From Bacteroidota bacterium (GTDB taxonomy: Bacteria > Bacteroidota > Bacteroidia > NS11-12g > UBA9320), in the NCBI GenBank assembly GCA_947468275.1, contig CANIKO010000012.1, positions 52,190 through 116,189 of the forward strand: a stretch of 64,000 bases of DNA, read 5' to 3'. The translations under genes and the position numbers were made by a program. Numbering within the stretch: position 1 is the first letter of the stretch; each line of letters starts with the position of its first letter. The notes beneath the pieces are model-generated. The model was not told the origin of the DNA. It saw only the letters and a list, made by a program, of their open reading frames with translations, and did no database searches. Shown one piece after another: positions 16,670 to 26,361 of this stretch.

Positions 16670-18544
16670 TTATTTTAATAGTTCAACAATTTTTGCTTTC
16701 ATTTCAGTGGTGGTAAAAGGCAATCCCTGAACCTTTGAAAAACCGATGGCATCAATCAAATATTTAGCTCGGATTAATTGCAATAGCTGTCCGCTGTTCA
16801 TTTCAGGAATCAATACTTTATCATAACCTCTTAATAAATCCCCCAAATTTTTAGGGAACGGATTTATATATCGCAAGTGAGCATGTGCCACATCATAGCC
16901 TTCCGCTATCGCTTCGCGAACGGCAGTTTTGATAGCTCCATAGGTAGAACCCCATCCTAAAACAAGCAATTTTGCTTTATCGTTTCCGGTATCGGGTCTC
17001 AATTCAGGAATATAATCGGCAATCTTATTGATTTTTTCAGCCCTCAAGTGAACCATAGTTTCATGATTCAAGGGGTCGTAAGAAACGTTTCCGGTAATGT
17101 CTTGTTTTTCCAATCCACCAATACGGTGTTCCATTCCTTTTGTTCCCGGTTTAATCCATGGGCGAACTAATTTTTCGTTCCGCTTGTATGGTAGTATCTC
17201 TCCTTCGGCTCCATTAGGTTTGCCTAAAAATTCGACAGAGATAGGTTTCAAATCATCTTCATTAGGAAAACGCCAAGGTTCAGAACCATTGGCAATATAA
17301 CCGTCGGTCAATAAAATAACCGGGGTCATGTGTTCCACTGCAATACGGCAAGCTTCGTAAGCCATATTAAAGCAATCAGATGGCGATGTTGCAGCTAATA
17401 CGGCCAAAGGTGCTTCGCCATGACGACCATGCATAGCCATCAGTAAATCAGCCTGCTCGGTTTTGGTAGGTAATCCTGTAGATGGACCTCCGCGCTGAAC
17501 ATTTACTATTACTAATGGAATTTCTAGCATTGTTGCCAATCCGATGGCTTCAGTTTTAAGGGCCAAACCCGGACCTGAAGTGGTTGTAATAGCCAACTGA
17601 CCGGTATAAGAAGCACCGATTGCAGAACAAACTCCGGCAATTTCATCTTCAGCTTGAAAGGTTTTTACACCATTGGCTTTGTATTTTGAAAGTTCGTGTA
17701 ATATATCGGTGGCAGGTGTAATTGGGTAGGAACCCAAAAATAAAGGAAGTCCTGATTTATCAGAAGCTGCAATTAAACCGATTGCTGTTGCATGGTTTCC
17801 GGTTATATTGCGATAAACACCTGAAACCATTTTTGCAGAAGTAACTTTAAAACGGGTATTAAATATTTCGGTATTCTCCCCGTAATTCCATCCAGCTCTT
17901 AATGTTCTTATATTAGCATCTGCTATCTCAGTTTTTTTTGCAAATTTTTCTTCAATAAATTTAATGGTATGATCGAGCGGTTTTTCAAACGTCCAAAACA
18001 GAAGCCCTAAAACAAACATATTTTTAGAACGCTCTATTTCTTTGGTTCCTAATCCTGTCCCCGCAAGACATTCCTTTGTATTTTTAGTAATATCAACCTT
18101 ATGTAAAATATAGTTATCCAAGGTTCCGTCTTCAAGCGGGTCAGCAGTTTCTGGATATTTAGCCAAACCAAGATTTTTTTTATCAAACCCTGAAATATTA
18201 GCTATAACAACTCCACCTTTTTTTAATCGAGGTAAATCGACTTTTAATGCAGCAGCATTCATAGCTACCAATACATCAAATTCATCTCCTGGAGTATAAA
18301 TTTCCTTGCTTCCAAAATGAACCTGAAATCCAGAAACCCCTGCTACAGTTCCTATTGGAGCCCTTATTTCTGAAGGATAATCAGGAAACGTGCTTAAATC
18401 GTTTCCTAAAAAAGCAGCGGTATCCGTAAACTGCATGCCAGTAAGTTGCATCCCATCACCTGAGTCGCCCGAAAAACGGACAACCATACTCTCCGCTTCT
18501 ATTCCGATAGAAGAGTTATTCAGGGTTTCTCCAATTGTATTCAT
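16670..18544 (-). CDS. korA: 2-oxoacid:ferredoxin oxidoreductase, gamma-alpha fusion (KorA)
   Basis: 624 residues. The N-terminal 200 residues are the gamma domain ([32 protein letters not shown]). Residues about 240-620 are the alpha domain, with [34 protein letters not shown] and [18 protein letters not shown]. This gamma-alpha fusion with a separate beta subunit is typical of Bacteroidota and Aquificota KorAB. It acts as a heterodimer with KorB, whose start lies 5 bp downstream. The operon begins with a dicluster ferredoxin and has a dyad-type promoter shared, back to back, with the complex I operon. Confidence 0.92.
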   Translation of the reverse strand: MNTIGETLNNSSIGIEAESMVVRFSGDSGDGMQLTGMQFTDTAAFLGNDLSTFPDYPSEIRAPIGTVAGVSGFQVHFGSKEIYTPGDEFDVLVAMNAAALKVDLPRLKKGGVVIANISGFDKKNLGLAKYPETADPLEDGTLDNYILHKVDITKNTKECLAGTGLGTKEIERSKNMFVLGLLFWTFEKPLDHTIKFIEEKFAKKTEIADANIRTLRAGWNYGENTEIFNTRFKVTSAKMVSGVYRNITGNHATAIGLIAASDKSGLPLFLGSYPITPATDILHELSKYKANGVKTFQAEDEIAGVCSAIGASYTGQLAITTTSGPGLALKTEAIGLATMLEIPLVIVNVQRGGPSTGLPTKTEQADLLMAMHGRHGEAPLAVLAATSPSDCFNMAYEACRIAVEHMTPVILLTDGYIANGSEPWRFPNEDDLKPISVEFLGKPNGAEGEILPYKRNEKLVRPWIKPGTKGMEHRIGGLEKQDITGNVSYDPLNHETMVHLRAEKINKIADYIPELRPDTGNDKAKLLVLGWGSTYGAIKTAVREAIAEGYDVAHAHLRYINPFPKNLGDLLRGYDKVLIPEMNSGQLLQLIRAKYLIDAIGFSKVQGLPFTTTEMKAKIVELLK

Positions 18545-18553
18545 AACAATATA

Positions 18554-18901
18554 TTATGGATGTAACGCTTCTTTCTTAGCTTCCAATTCTCCCTTGGATT
18601 CCACATGATTGTCATCCAAAATACAACAATCCACAGGGCAAACTGAAGCACATTGAGGCTCATCGTGAAAACCAGTACACTCTGTGCATTTGTCAGCTAC
18701 AATGTAATAATAATCATCGGAAACTGCAGATTGAGATTTGTCGGCATCTGTAGTCAATCCGCTTTTTGAAACGAAGGTTCCTGAAACACTAGTTCCATCA
18801 GAAAAACGCCATTCATTTCCGGGTTCATAAATTGCACCATTTGGACATTCCGGTTCACAAGCCCCGCAATTAATGCAATCGTCTGTAATTTTTATTGCCA
18901 T
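18554..18901 (-). CDS. 2[4Fe-4S] ferredoxin, Alvin type
   Basis: 115 residues. Cluster I ligands are C9, C12, C15 and C19 in [17 protein letters not shown]. Cluster II ligands are C72, C75, C84 and C88, with the eight-residue [13 protein letters not shown] spacing typical of Chromatium/Alvin-type ferredoxins, plus C92 and C93. An insertion of about 35 residues separates the clusters. Low-potential ferredoxins of this type are the electron donors of class I benzoyl-CoA reductases in Thauera. It is the first gene of the kor operon, 9 bp ahead of korA, and probably accepts electrons from KorAB. Likely acceptors are benzoyl-CoA reductase and the NuoEFG-less complex I. Confidence 0.93.
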   Translation of the reverse strand: MAIKITDDCINCGACEPECPNGAIYEPGNEWRFSDGTSVSGTFVSKSGLTTDADKSQSAVSDDYYYIVADKCTECTGFHDEPQCASVCPVDCCILDDNHVESKGELEAKKEALHP

Positions 18902-18934
18902 AATTTTAAAATATTTTGTTACTAATTTAGGTTG

Positions 18935-18978
18935 TAAATCAACAACGATATATAACTAAATCCAATGATAAATGTCAT
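18935..18978 (-). promoter_or_regulatory. Crp/Fnr-type dyad plus -7 region, ferredoxin-kor operon
   Basis: On the minus strand, ATGAC-ATTT-ATCAT (18978-18965, centre 18971.5) is followed by TTGATTTA at 18942-18935. Centre to last base is 36.5 bp. The -7 box matches a TTnnTTTA form that also occurs at the 4-hydroxybenzoyl-CoA reductase and PFOR promoters. It points toward the ferredoxin gene starting at 18901. Confidence 0.62.
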
Positions 18979-19006
18979 ACCAAAAAAAAATATATAAGGC
19001 TACAAA

Positions 19007-19050
19007 ATGACCAAAGTCATATTAGATGATCTTTTGCATAGATACTTTTG
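19007..19050 (+). promoter_or_regulatory. Crp/Fnr-type dyad plus -7 box, complex I operon
   Basis: Perfect dyad ATGAC-CAAA-GTCAT at 19007-19020 (centre 19013.5), then TACTTTTG at 19043-19050, a full -7 match. Centre to last base is 36.5 bp. It precedes nuoA at 19067, and its centre lies 42 bp from that of the dyad serving the divergent ferredoxin-kor operon. Placed near -41, it fits class II activation. Confidence 0.72.
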
Positions 19051-19066
19051 ATGTCTCAAAATATAT

Positions 19067-19417
19067 ATGGGTTCATCGGCATTAATTTTACTTTTAATAT
19101 GCGGCGCTGGTTTTGCCGGTGCAGGAATTGTGCTCTCATTTTTATTAGCCAAATCCTCAAAAAATGCACAAAAAGGAGAAACATATGAGTGTGGAATTGA
19201 AACGACTGGAACATCCTGGATTCAATTTAACGTTGGCTACTATTTGTTTGCACTCATTTTTTTAATTTTCGATGTGGAGCTTGTATTTATGTATCCTTGG
19301 GCAACCGTTGTAAAAGAAGTTGGTATACCTGCACTTATAGAAATAATCGTATTTATGTTCATACTTTTTATGGGCTTATTATATGCATGGAGGAAAGGAG
19401 CCTTGGAATGGAAGTAG
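19067..19417 (+). CDS. nuoA: complex I subunit A
   Basis: 116 residues with three membrane helices. The conserved [11 protein letters not shown] loop and the [18 protein letters not shown] helix are the family hallmarks. NuoA helps form the quinone site and the membrane arm of the proton-pumping complex. It is the first gene of an 11-gene operon and overlaps nuoB by 10 bp. Start at the ATG 17 bp after the -7 box, so the leader is very short (about 13 nt). Confidence 0.93.
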   Translation: MGSSALILLLICGAGFAGAGIVLSFLLAKSSKNAQKGETYECGIETTGTSWIQFNVGYYLFALIFLIFDVELVFMYPWATVVKEVGIPALIEIIVFMFILFMGLLYAWRKGALEWK

Positions 19418-19950
19418 AAGATAAAATGAAATCACCAATAGTATTTCCTGGGCAAATACATGAGACTGAAAACGGTGGAATATTAGTTACAAAGTTAGAT
19501 GAAGTGATTAATTGGGCTAGAGCCAATTCATTATGGCCTTTGGTATTTGGAACTAGTTGTTGTGCTATTGAAATGATGTCGGCTGCTGATGCAAAATATG
19601 ATTGGTCAAGATTTGGATTTGAAGTGGCAAGAGCTACTCCACGACAAGCTGATTTGATTATAGTAGCAGGAACAATTGTAATGAAAATGGCCCCTGTTTT
19701 AAAACGACTTTATGACCAAATGCCCGACCCAAAATATGTAATTGCAATGGGTGCATGCACTATTTCAGGTGGCCCATTTTTTTACAATACTTATTCTGTG
19801 GTAAAAGGGGTTGATCAGATAATCCCCGTAGATGTTTATATACCGGGTTGCCCACCAAGACCGGAAGCACTGCTTCATTCAATGATAACCTTGCAGGAAA
19901 AAATTAAACACGAACAGTATTTTAAAAAACCAATAGGGGTAATCAAATGA
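19408..19950 (+). CDS. nuoB: complex I subunit B
   Basis: 180 residues from the ATG at 19408, which overlaps the nuoA stop; a longer frame from 19297 would read nuoA in another frame. N2-cluster ligands are the tandem C51-C52 (TSCCAIEMM), C117 (GACTISGG) and C148 ([10 protein letters not shown]). NuoB passes electrons from the peripheral arm to quinone. In complexes lacking NuoEFG, such as this one, NuoB and NuoI are the only Fe-S subunits left, and electrons enter through ferredoxin or an unknown module. Confidence 0.95.
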   Translation: MEVEDKMKSPIVFPGQIHETENGGILVTKLDEVINWARANSLWPLVFGTSCCAIEMMSAADAKYDWSRFGFEVARATPRQADLIIVAGTIVMKMAPVLKRLYDQMPDPKYVIAMGACTISGGPFFYNTYSVVKGVDQIIPVDVYIPGCPPRPEALLHSMITLQEKIKHEQYFKKPIGVIK

Positions 19951-20402
19951 CCAACGAGGAACTCATAAATAAAATCAGTTCAATATTACCAGAATCAACA
20001 TTTGATGAATCTGGTGAATTTTTGGAAGTAAATATTCCATCCTCAGATTTATTGACTCTATTGAATGAACTTAGAATCAATAAATCTCTTGACTTTGATT
20101 ATCTATTTTGCCTCACTTGTGTTGATTGGAAAGAATATTTAGTGATGGTTTATCACTTATTGTCAAAAGAATTGAAACATACAATTGTAATTAAAGCCAC
20201 TATTTTAGATTCCATGAATCCTGAAATAGAAACGATATGCAATATATGGAGAACCGCAGAATTTCACGAACGGGAAGTTTATGATTTATTTGGAGTAAAA
20301 TTCATTAATCATCCCGACCTCCGTAGATTATTCTTGGAAGAATCATGGATTGGATACCCATTGAGAAAGAATTATACCGATGAAAATATGATTGAACTAT
20401 GA
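19947..20402 (+). CDS. nuoC: complex I subunit C
   Basis: 151 residues, a single 30-kDa-subunit domain (not fused to NuoD). The conserved end is [32 protein letters not shown], then [11 protein letters not shown]. It forms part of the connecting arm against NuoD and NuoB. Start overlaps the nuoB stop by 4 bp, and its stop overlaps the nuoD start (ATGA), giving tight coupling. The N-terminal half is shorter than in proteobacterial NuoC. Confidence 0.93.
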   Translation: MTNEELINKISSILPESTFDESGEFLEVNIPSSDLLTLLNELRINKSLDFDYLFCLTCVDWKEYLVMVYHLLSKELKHTIVIKATILDSMNPEIETICNIWRTAEFHEREVYDLFGVKFINHPDLRRLFLEESWIGYPLRKNYTDENMIEL

Positions 20403-21523
20403 GAGGTTTGATTGAAGAAAATATCATTACCGAAGACGGCGAGTTCATATTAAATATAGGACCTCAGCATCCCTCTACTCATGGAGTATTGCATCTTAAA
20501 GTTTGGCTAGATGGCGAAACTATTAAAAAAATTGAACCCCACATTGGCTATATCCATCGCTCCATTGAGAAAATGAGTGAACGGTTATCGTATAGAAATT
20601 TCATTTTTGCTACCAGCCGAATGGATTATCTGGCAGCGCATATCAATAATGAAGCATGCGCTTTAACGATTGAAAAAGCCTTACAAATAGAGGCAACTCC
20701 AAGAGCAAAATTTGTTCGAACAATATTATCTGAACTTACACGTTTAGCCTCTCATCAACTTTGGTGGGGGTGCACCGGACTAGACCTTGGAGCTGTAACT
20801 CCATTTTTCTATGCATTTAGAGAACGGGAAGCCATCATGGCAATAATGGAAGAAACATGTGGCGCTCGGCTTACCCAAAATTTTATGGTTCCTGGAGGCA
20901 TTATGACAGATATACATCCAAATTTTCAGCAAAGAACCAAAGATATTTTAGAACAAATAAAAGGTAAGTATAAAGAGTACGATGATATAATGAGCGGAAA
21001 TGTAATTTTCGAAAATCGCACTAAAGGCGTTGGTTACCTTTCAAAAGAAGATGCCATATCGTTTGGGGTAACCGGCCCTACCGCAAGAGCTTCCGGTGTA
21101 AGTTGCGATATACGAAAATGGAACCCATACAGTGCTTATGACCAAGTGGAATTTGATGAAATATTAAGTAATGGTGGAGATTGCTATGCCCGATATCAGG
21201 TAAGAATGAAGGAAATGCGCCAGTCGGTTTCCATCATTGAACAATTGATTGATAATATACCTGAAGGAGATTTTCAAGAAAAAACAAAAATGGTGATTAA
21301 ACTTCCGAAAGGAGAATACTATCAGCGTGTAGAAACGCCAAGGGGCGAATTAGGGGTATACTTAGTTAGTGATGGTTCGGCTAATCCCTATCGCATAAAA
21401 TACCGATCACCAAACTTTTCAAATCTTTCTGTTTTACCAGCAATAGCGAAAGGTTATAAAATTGGTGATTTAGTAGCTATAATGGCAACAATAGATTTAG
21501 TAATTCCAGATATAGACAGGTAA
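20399..21523 (+). CDS. nuoD: complex I subunit D
   Basis: 374 residues, 49-kDa subunit. Motifs seen: GPQHPSTHGVLHLKVWLDGE near the start (quinone-site His and Tyr region), HIGYIHRSIEKMSE, LTRLASHQLWWG, FMVPGGIMTDI and the C-terminal DLVIPDIDR. The [NiFe]-hydrogenase Cys ligands are absent, as expected for true complex I. It forms the quinone pocket with NuoB. Overlaps nuoC and nuoH by a few bases. Confidence 0.95.
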   Translation: MRGLIEENIITEDGEFILNIGPQHPSTHGVLHLKVWLDGETIKKIEPHIGYIHRSIEKMSERLSYRNFIFATSRMDYLAAHINNEACALTIEKALQIEATPRAKFVRTILSELTRLASHQLWWGCTGLDLGAVTPFFYAFREREAIMAIMEETCGARLTQNFMVPGGIMTDIHPNFQQRTKDILEQIKGKYKEYDDIMSGNVIFENRTKGVGYLSKEDAISFGVTGPTARASGVSCDIRKWNPYSAYDQVEFDEILSNGGDCYARYQVRMKEMRQSVSIIEQLIDNIPEGDFQEKTKMVIKLPKGEYYQRVETPRGELGVYLVSDGSANPYRIKYRSPNFSNLSVLPAIAKGYKIGDLVAIMATIDLVIPDIDR

Positions 21524-22620
21524 TGAACACGATATTTCTATATAGTCTTGCAGGATTAGCAACCCTTATTCATAATTGGTTGGGAAAATTTATATCAAGC
21601 GAATTAGGTTTACATATTTTAGAGTTAGCCATCATTGGGTTAAGTCTTATCGTTTTTTTGGTACTGCTTTGTTTTTTCCTCGGCTATATGGAACGCCGTG
21701 TTGCAGCTTTTATGGAAATTAGATTAGGTCCCAATAGAGTTGGGCCACAAGGTACTTTGCAAATAGTAGCCGATACTGTAAAATTATTATTCAAAGAGGG
21801 ATTAACACCTAATAGTTCTGATAAATTTTTGTTCAATTTGGCTCCATTCATAATGGTGATTGCGTCTATGATGGCCATTGCTCCTATTGCTTTTGCCAAA
21901 GACTTTCAAATTTATGACATCAATATTGGCGTTTTATATGTTTCAGCAATTTCATCTATAAGCGTTTTAGGGATATTAATGGCAGGTTGGTCAAGCAATA
22001 ATAAATACTCGCTTCTTGGAGCCATGCGAAGTGGAGCACAAATCGTAAGTTACGAATTATCGGTAGGTCTCTCATTAATTTCAATAGTTATTTTGAGTGG
22101 TAGTTTAAGTTTGGGTGATATTGTATTGAGCCAACAAAATGGATGGTGGCTTTTTAAAGGACATATTCCAATTCTTATTTCATTTGTAATTTTTATTATT
22201 GCCTCCACGGCTGAAATAAACCGCGCCCCTTTTGACCTTGCCGAGGCAGATCAAGAACTCACCGGAGGCTTTAATACAGAATATTCAGGAATGAAATTTG
22301 CCATGTTTTTACTATCGGAGTACATCAACCTTTTTATTGTTTCGGCTATCGCAGCAACCTTGTTTCTTGGGGGATGGATGCCATTTCATATCGGAGGCGG
22401 ACCAAGTTCATTTAATCATATTATGGATTTAATCCCATCTTCCATTTGGTTTTTGGGTAAGACATTTACCATTATTTTCATCATAATGTGGTTCCGCTGG
22501 ACTTTTCCAAGATTGCGAGTAGATCAATTATTAAATTTAGAATGGAAATATCTGTTACCTATTAGCATGGTAAATATTATTATAGTAACACTAATTGCAA
22601 TAATGGGATGGCATTTTTAG
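21523..22620 (+). CDS. nuoH: complex I subunit H
   Basis: 365 residues, about eight membrane helices. Hallmarks are YMERRVAAFMEIRLGPNRVGPQGTLQIVADTVKLLFKEG, the E-rich loop AEINRAPFDLAEADQELTGGFNTEYSGMKFA, and WFRWTFPRLRVDQLL. NuoH links the quinone cavity to the proton channels. An N-terminal extension of about 20 residues (SLAGLATLIHNWLGKF) is longer than in E. coli. Overlaps nuoI by 13 bp. Confidence 0.95.
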   Translation: MNTIFLYSLAGLATLIHNWLGKFISSELGLHILELAIIGLSLIVFLVLLCFFLGYMERRVAAFMEIRLGPNRVGPQGTLQIVADTVKLLFKEGLTPNSSDKFLFNLAPFIMVIASMMAIAPIAFAKDFQIYDINIGVLYVSAISSISVLGILMAGWSSNNKYSLLGAMRSGAQIVSYELSVGLSLISIVILSGSLSLGDIVLSQQNGWWLFKGHIPILISFVIFIIASTAEINRAPFDLAEADQELTGGFNTEYSGMKFAMFLLSEYINLFIVSAIAATLFLGGWMPFHIGGGPSSFNHIMDLIPSSIWFLGKTFTIIFIIMWFRWTFPRLRVDQLLNLEWKYLLPISMVNIIIVTLIAIMGWHF

Positions 22621-23087
22621 TAAATTATTTTAAAACTATTTATAAAACACTAAAATCCTTATTGACAGGGATGAAAGTGACCGGGTATTATTTTACACAT
22701 CTCAGGGAAATTCATACCGAAGAATACCCTGACAACAGGGCAACTTTAACAATGTTTGACCGGTTCAGAGGGGAAGTAATAATGCCACATAATACTGACA
22801 ATGAGCACCGATGTACGGGTTGTCAAGCTTGTGAAATAGCCTGTCCAAACGGAAGTATAAAAATAATTACTAAGCAGGAACTGCTACCCGATGGCAAAAA
22901 GAAGAAACGAATTGACACATTTGTTTACCATTTAGACCTATGTACGATGTGCAATTTGTGTGTTGTGTCATGCCCTTCAGATGCTATCGTTATGGGTCAA
23001 AACTTTGAGCACAGCGTGTATGATAAAAAAACTTTGAAAAAAATATTAAACAATCCTGATTCTAAATTGATGGCTGGAGTTGAATAG
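22608..23087 (+). CDS. nuoI: complex I subunit I, 2[4Fe-4S]
   Basis: 159 residues with two ferredoxin motifs, CTGCQACEIACPNGSI (about residues 66-80) and CTMCNLCVVSCPSDAI (about 108-123), binding clusters N6a and N6b. It is the peripheral Fe-S subunit next to NuoB. In ferredoxin-type complexes without NuoEFG, as in Chlorobium or Campylobacter relatives, it is thought to be the electron entry side. The last residues have a Lys-rich stretch (DKKTLKKILNN) that could help dock an acidic ferredoxin; this is inference. Confidence 0.94.
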   Translation: MAFLVNYFKTIYKTLKSLLTGMKVTGYYFTHLREIHTEEYPDNRATLTMFDRFRGEVIMPHNTDNEHRCTGCQACEIACPNGSIKIITKQELLPDGKKKKRIDTFVYHLDLCTMCNLCVVSCPSDAIVMGQNFEHSVYDKKTLKKILNNPDSKLMAGVE

Positions 23088-23104
23088 TAAATAAAAAAAA
23101 CAAA

Positions 23105-23632
23105 ATGAGTGCATCTGTAATCATATTCTATATTTTATCAGCCATTGTCTTAGGAAGTGGAATACTTGCTGTTACCAATTCTAAAATATTTAGGGCTGCT
23201 GTATTCCTTTTGTTTTCATTGATGGGTGTCGCTGGTTTGTATTTTTATTTGAACAACAATTTCATAGCAGCCGTTCAAATGGTAGTATATGTTGGCGGAA
23301 TTGTTGTTTTAATAATTTTCTCAATATTTTTAACACAGGCATCAGGTTCGGACATGGCAAAACCTAATATGGGCCGGGCTTTCTTTTCTGCACTTTCTGT
23401 AATTATTGGATTAATGTTTACTCTGCTATTTATCGGCGAACAAAAATTTATAAGTACTACAAATCCAAGTATTGAACCTGAGGTTAAAAATATTGGGAGA
23501 CAAATGTTGAGCACAACTGAACATGGCTTTGTTTTACCTTTTGAATTAGTCAGTATGTTGCTCTTGGCTGCAATGATTGGGTGTATTGTTATTGCGATTA
23601 AACGACCTATAACCCATCTGAAAGAAAATTAA
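23105..23632 (+). CDS. nuoJ: complex I subunit J
   Basis: 175 residues with five membrane helices. The family motif around residues 55-75 is AAVQMVVYVGGIVVLIIFSIFL, containing the pi-bulge helix. It belongs to the small membrane core next to NuoK and NuoH. It starts 17 bp after nuoI, the first real gap in the operon, and ends 3 bp before nuoK. Confidence 0.92.
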   Translation: MSASVIIFYILSAIVLGSGILAVTNSKIFRAAVFLLFSLMGVAGLYFYLNNNFIAAVQMVVYVGGIVVLIIFSIFLTQASGSDMAKPNMGRAFFSALSVIIGLMFTLLFIGEQKFISTTNPSIEPEVKNIGRQMLSTTEHGFVLPFELVSMLLLAAMIGCIVIAIKRPITHLKEN

Positions 23633-23635
23633 ACA

Positions 23636-23950
23636 ATGAAAGAAATTGGATTAGAACATATATTAGTTGTCAGTGCCATCTTATTTTTTATAGGTGTTTA
23701 TGGGTTTATGACACGCCGAAACATGATAACCATGCTAATGTCGGTAGAGTTAATTTTGAACAGTGTCAATCTGAATTTTATAGCCTTCAACAAATATTTA
23801 TATGCCGATAAACTGGACGGTATATTTTTTACATTGTTCATCATAACCATTGCTGCGGCTGAGGCTGCTGTAGCGATTGCTATAATCATTAATCTTTATA
23901 GAAATTATAAATCTATAGATATTGAAGATGCTGATATTATGAAATATTAA
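23636..23950 (+). CDS. nuoK: complex I subunit K
   Basis: 104 residues, three helices. Conserved features: GFMTRRNMITMLMSVELILNSVNLNFIAF with the essential membrane Glu, and FFTLFIITIAAAEAAVAIAIIINLYRN with the second Glu. MrpC/NuoK proteins form an antiporter-like half channel. Length and motifs are standard. Confidence 0.94.
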   Translation: MKEIGLEHILVVSAILFFIGVYGFMTRRNMITMLMSVELILNSVNLNFIAFNKYLYADKLDGIFFTLFIITIAAAEAAVAIAIIINLYRNYKSIDIEDADIMKY

Positions 23951-23967
23951 TACGTTGAATAGAAAAA

Positions 23968-25944
23968 ATGAACAGGATACTCTTAGATATAATAACCAAT
24001 CAAGTTGTCCCTTTTGATAAGGTACTTGGATGGGTCATATTGATTCCTTTGCTTCCGCTATTTAGTTTTTTACTTTTGGCATTGGCAGGCCGCAGCTATT
24101 TCAAAAAAGCCGGCACAACCATAGGAACCATGTCACTTTTGGTTTCCTTCATTGCATCTTTAGTTGTAGCCTATCACTATTTTTTCGAGATTGGAAAAGT
24201 AGATGGCGTTTATCAAAAAATTACTGTTTTTAAACATAATTGGCTTCAGTTTACTTCCAACATTTCCATTGATATGGGCATTTTGCTAGACCCCATTTCG
24301 GTAATGATGATTGTTGTGGTAACTTTCATTTCCCTTATGGTTCATATTTACAGCATTGGCTATATGAAAGGTGAGCCACGGATTTCCACTTATTACGCAT
24401 TTCTTTCCTTATTCACATTTTCCATGCTGGGTTTGGTGCTTTCTACCAATATATTCCAGATGTATGTTTTTTGGGAGTTGGTAGGAGTTTCATCCTTTTT
24501 ATTAATTGGATTTTATTACGAAAAACCTTCAGCTGTGGCAGCCGCCAAAAAAGCCTTCATCGTTACACGTTTTGCTGATTTAGGATTTTTGGTAGGTATA
24601 TTAATTTTATCTTTTTATGGTGAAACCCTAGATTTTCAAACCTTAATTGAACGCTTAACCACCAACGAAGGATTTTTGAATAATGCAGTGGCGGCCTCAT
24701 TTATGGGAGTATCAGCACTTACGTGGGGATTGCTTTTGGTTTTTGCAGGTGGAGCCGGAAAATCGGCCATGTTCCCGTTTCATATTTGGCTACCTGATGC
24801 CATGGAAGGACCAACGCCAGTTTCTGCCCTTATCCATGCTGCCACAATGGTAGTAGCGGGTGTATTTGTCGTGGCCCGATTGTTTCCAATTTTTGCCTTA
24901 TCAAGTCCAGTTTCTCTGGAAGTTGTGGCTTATGTAGGTGTGTTTTCATCCTTATTTGCTGCCATTATAGCTAGCACTCAAACAGATATAAAAAGAGTTT
25001 TAGCTTATTCCACCATATCACAAATCGGATTTATGATGTTTTCATTAGGTGCTTCAGGGTATGGTGGTGAAAACGGTCTAGGGTTTATGGCTTCCATGTT
25101 TCATTTATTTACTCACTCTATGTTCAAAGCCTTGTTATTTCTTGGGGCTGGAGCGGTTATTCACTACGTTCACAGTAATGAAATGAAAGATATGGGCGGG
25201 TTAAGAAAGAAAATGCCACTTACCCATCTAAGTTTTTTAATAGCCTGTTTTGCCATTTCAGGTATACCACCATTCTCAGGTTTTTTCAGTAAAGAAGAAA
25301 TATTATTGGCAGCTTGGCAACACGATAAAACTATATTTTTCGTTGCAATTTTTACTGCTATGATTACAGCCTTTTATATGTTCCGGTTATACTTTAAAAT
25401 TTTCTGGAATACCGAATCTAATCATGCAAAGCACGCCAATGAAGCGCCAAATACAATGTTGCTCCCATTGATCGTTTTAGCGGTTCTTTCAATTTTTTCA
25501 GGTTTTATTCCGTTTGGTAAATTTGTTTCATCCGATGGCAAAGAATTAATCACGCAATTACATCCTTATTTTTCTATGGTCCCAATAATATTGGCTATTG
25601 CAGGAATCCTAGTTGCTATGGCTTTTTATCATAAAAAAAATAATACGCCTCAAAGTATTGCAAATAGTTTTAATGGAATCTATAAACTTGCTTACAAAAA
25701 ATTCCTAATTGATGAATTGTATCTCTTCATTACCAAAAGGATACTATTTAATTTGGTAGCAAGACCAGCTGCATGGATTGATAAAAACATTGTGGATGGT
25801 GGAGTTAATCTTACTGCTAAAGTTACAGGTATTTTTTCTGAAAAGATTAAAATAATTCAATCCGGTAAAGCACAGGAATATGCTATTTACTTTTTTTCGG
25901 CAACTATCGGTTTGGTGTTGCTCTTTATTTACCTATGGATATAA
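23968..25944 (+). CDS. nuoL: complex I subunit L
   Basis: 658 residues, an antiporter-like proton-pumping subunit with about 14 helices plus the long lateral helix and C-terminal helix. Typical motifs are FWELVGVSSFLLIGF (key Glu), GAGKSAMFPFHIWLPDAMEGPTPVSALIHAATMV (key Lys and His), and FHLFTHSMFKALLFLGAGAVIHYVHSNEMKDMGGL. It forms the distal end of the membrane arm. An unrelated small gene follows before nuoM. Confidence 0.95.
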   Translation: MNRILLDIITNQVVPFDKVLGWVILIPLLPLFSFLLLALAGRSYFKKAGTTIGTMSLLVSFIASLVVAYHYFFEIGKVDGVYQKITVFKHNWLQFTSNISIDMGILLDPISVMMIVVVTFISLMVHIYSIGYMKGEPRISTYYAFLSLFTFSMLGLVLSTNIFQMYVFWELVGVSSFLLIGFYYEKPSAVAAAKKAFIVTRFADLGFLVGILILSFYGETLDFQTLIERLTTNEGFLNNAVAASFMGVSALTWGLLLVFAGGAGKSAMFPFHIWLPDAMEGPTPVSALIHAATMVVAGVFVVARLFPIFALSSPVSLEVVAYVGVFSSLFAAIIASTQTDIKRVLAYSTISQIGFMMFSLGASGYGGENGLGFMASMFHLFTHSMFKALLFLGAGAVIHYVHSNEMKDMGGLRKKMPLTHLSFLIACFAISGIPPFSGFFSKEEILLAAWQHDKTIFFVAIFTAMITAFYMFRLYFKIFWNTESNHAKHANEAPNTMLLPLIVLAVLSIFSGFIPFGKFVSSDGKELITQLHPYFSMVPIILAIAGILVAMAFYHKKNNTPQSIANSFNGIYKLAYKKFLIDELYLFITKRILFNLVARPAAWIDKNIVDGGVNLTAKVTGIFSEKIKIIQSGKAQEYAIYFFSATIGLVLLFIYLWI

Positions 25945-25956
25945 AAATTAACTATT

Positions 25957-26355
25957 ATGACAACAAATGATATTACTATTTCATTAAAGAAAACCTTCAT
26001 CGAACTTAGAAATGTGGAAGATGAATTAAACCGACCACTTGAAGATGTTGTTACATTATCAGCTTGTTATAATGTTAGACAATCTATGATGGATATGATG
26101 CATCTTTATCTACAGAGCCATTCAATAAAAAATCATGAGGGAAGTAGTTTAGAAGATTTACTGACACGTTGTATCAAAGTTAATAAACAATTTTCAGCAG
26201 TTGATTTATCAAAAATATTGTGCAAGGAACATGACCATGCAGCTTGCACAAGTCAATACTGCCTTACAACAGAAAAAGTAACTGACTGCTTGTTAGTAGC
26301 CAATCAGATTAAAGGACTTCTAGTTGAGAATATGAAAATAAGTGAAAATGATTAA
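25957..26355 (+). CDS. Cys/His-rich helical protein inserted between nuoL and nuoM
   Basis: 132 residues, not a known Nuo subunit. It is predicted almost wholly helical and has a layout reminiscent of HEPN-type four-helix bundles (MMDMMHLYLQSHSIKNHEGSSLEDLLTRCIK). A Cys/His run, C89-x2-H92-x-H94-x2-C97-x4-C102, plus C111, could bind a metal or act in redox sensing. No signal peptide or membrane helix. It sits 12 bp after nuoL and 6 bp before nuoM, so it is clearly part of the operon. A role as an accessory or assembly factor of this NuoEFG-less complex is possible but unproven. I do not recognise its family with certainty. Confidence 0.65.
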   Translation: MTTNDITISLKKTFIELRNVEDELNRPLEDVVTLSACYNVRQSMMDMMHLYLQSHSIKNHEGSSLEDLLTRCIKVNKQFSAVDLSKILCKEHDHAACTSQYCLTTEKVTDCLLVANQIKGLLVENMKISEND

Positions 26356-26361
26356 TCAAAA

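Noticed and set aside
19297..19407. Longer NuoB N-terminus
   Set aside because: The extra 37 residues are nuoA read in another frame and are unlike any NuoB.
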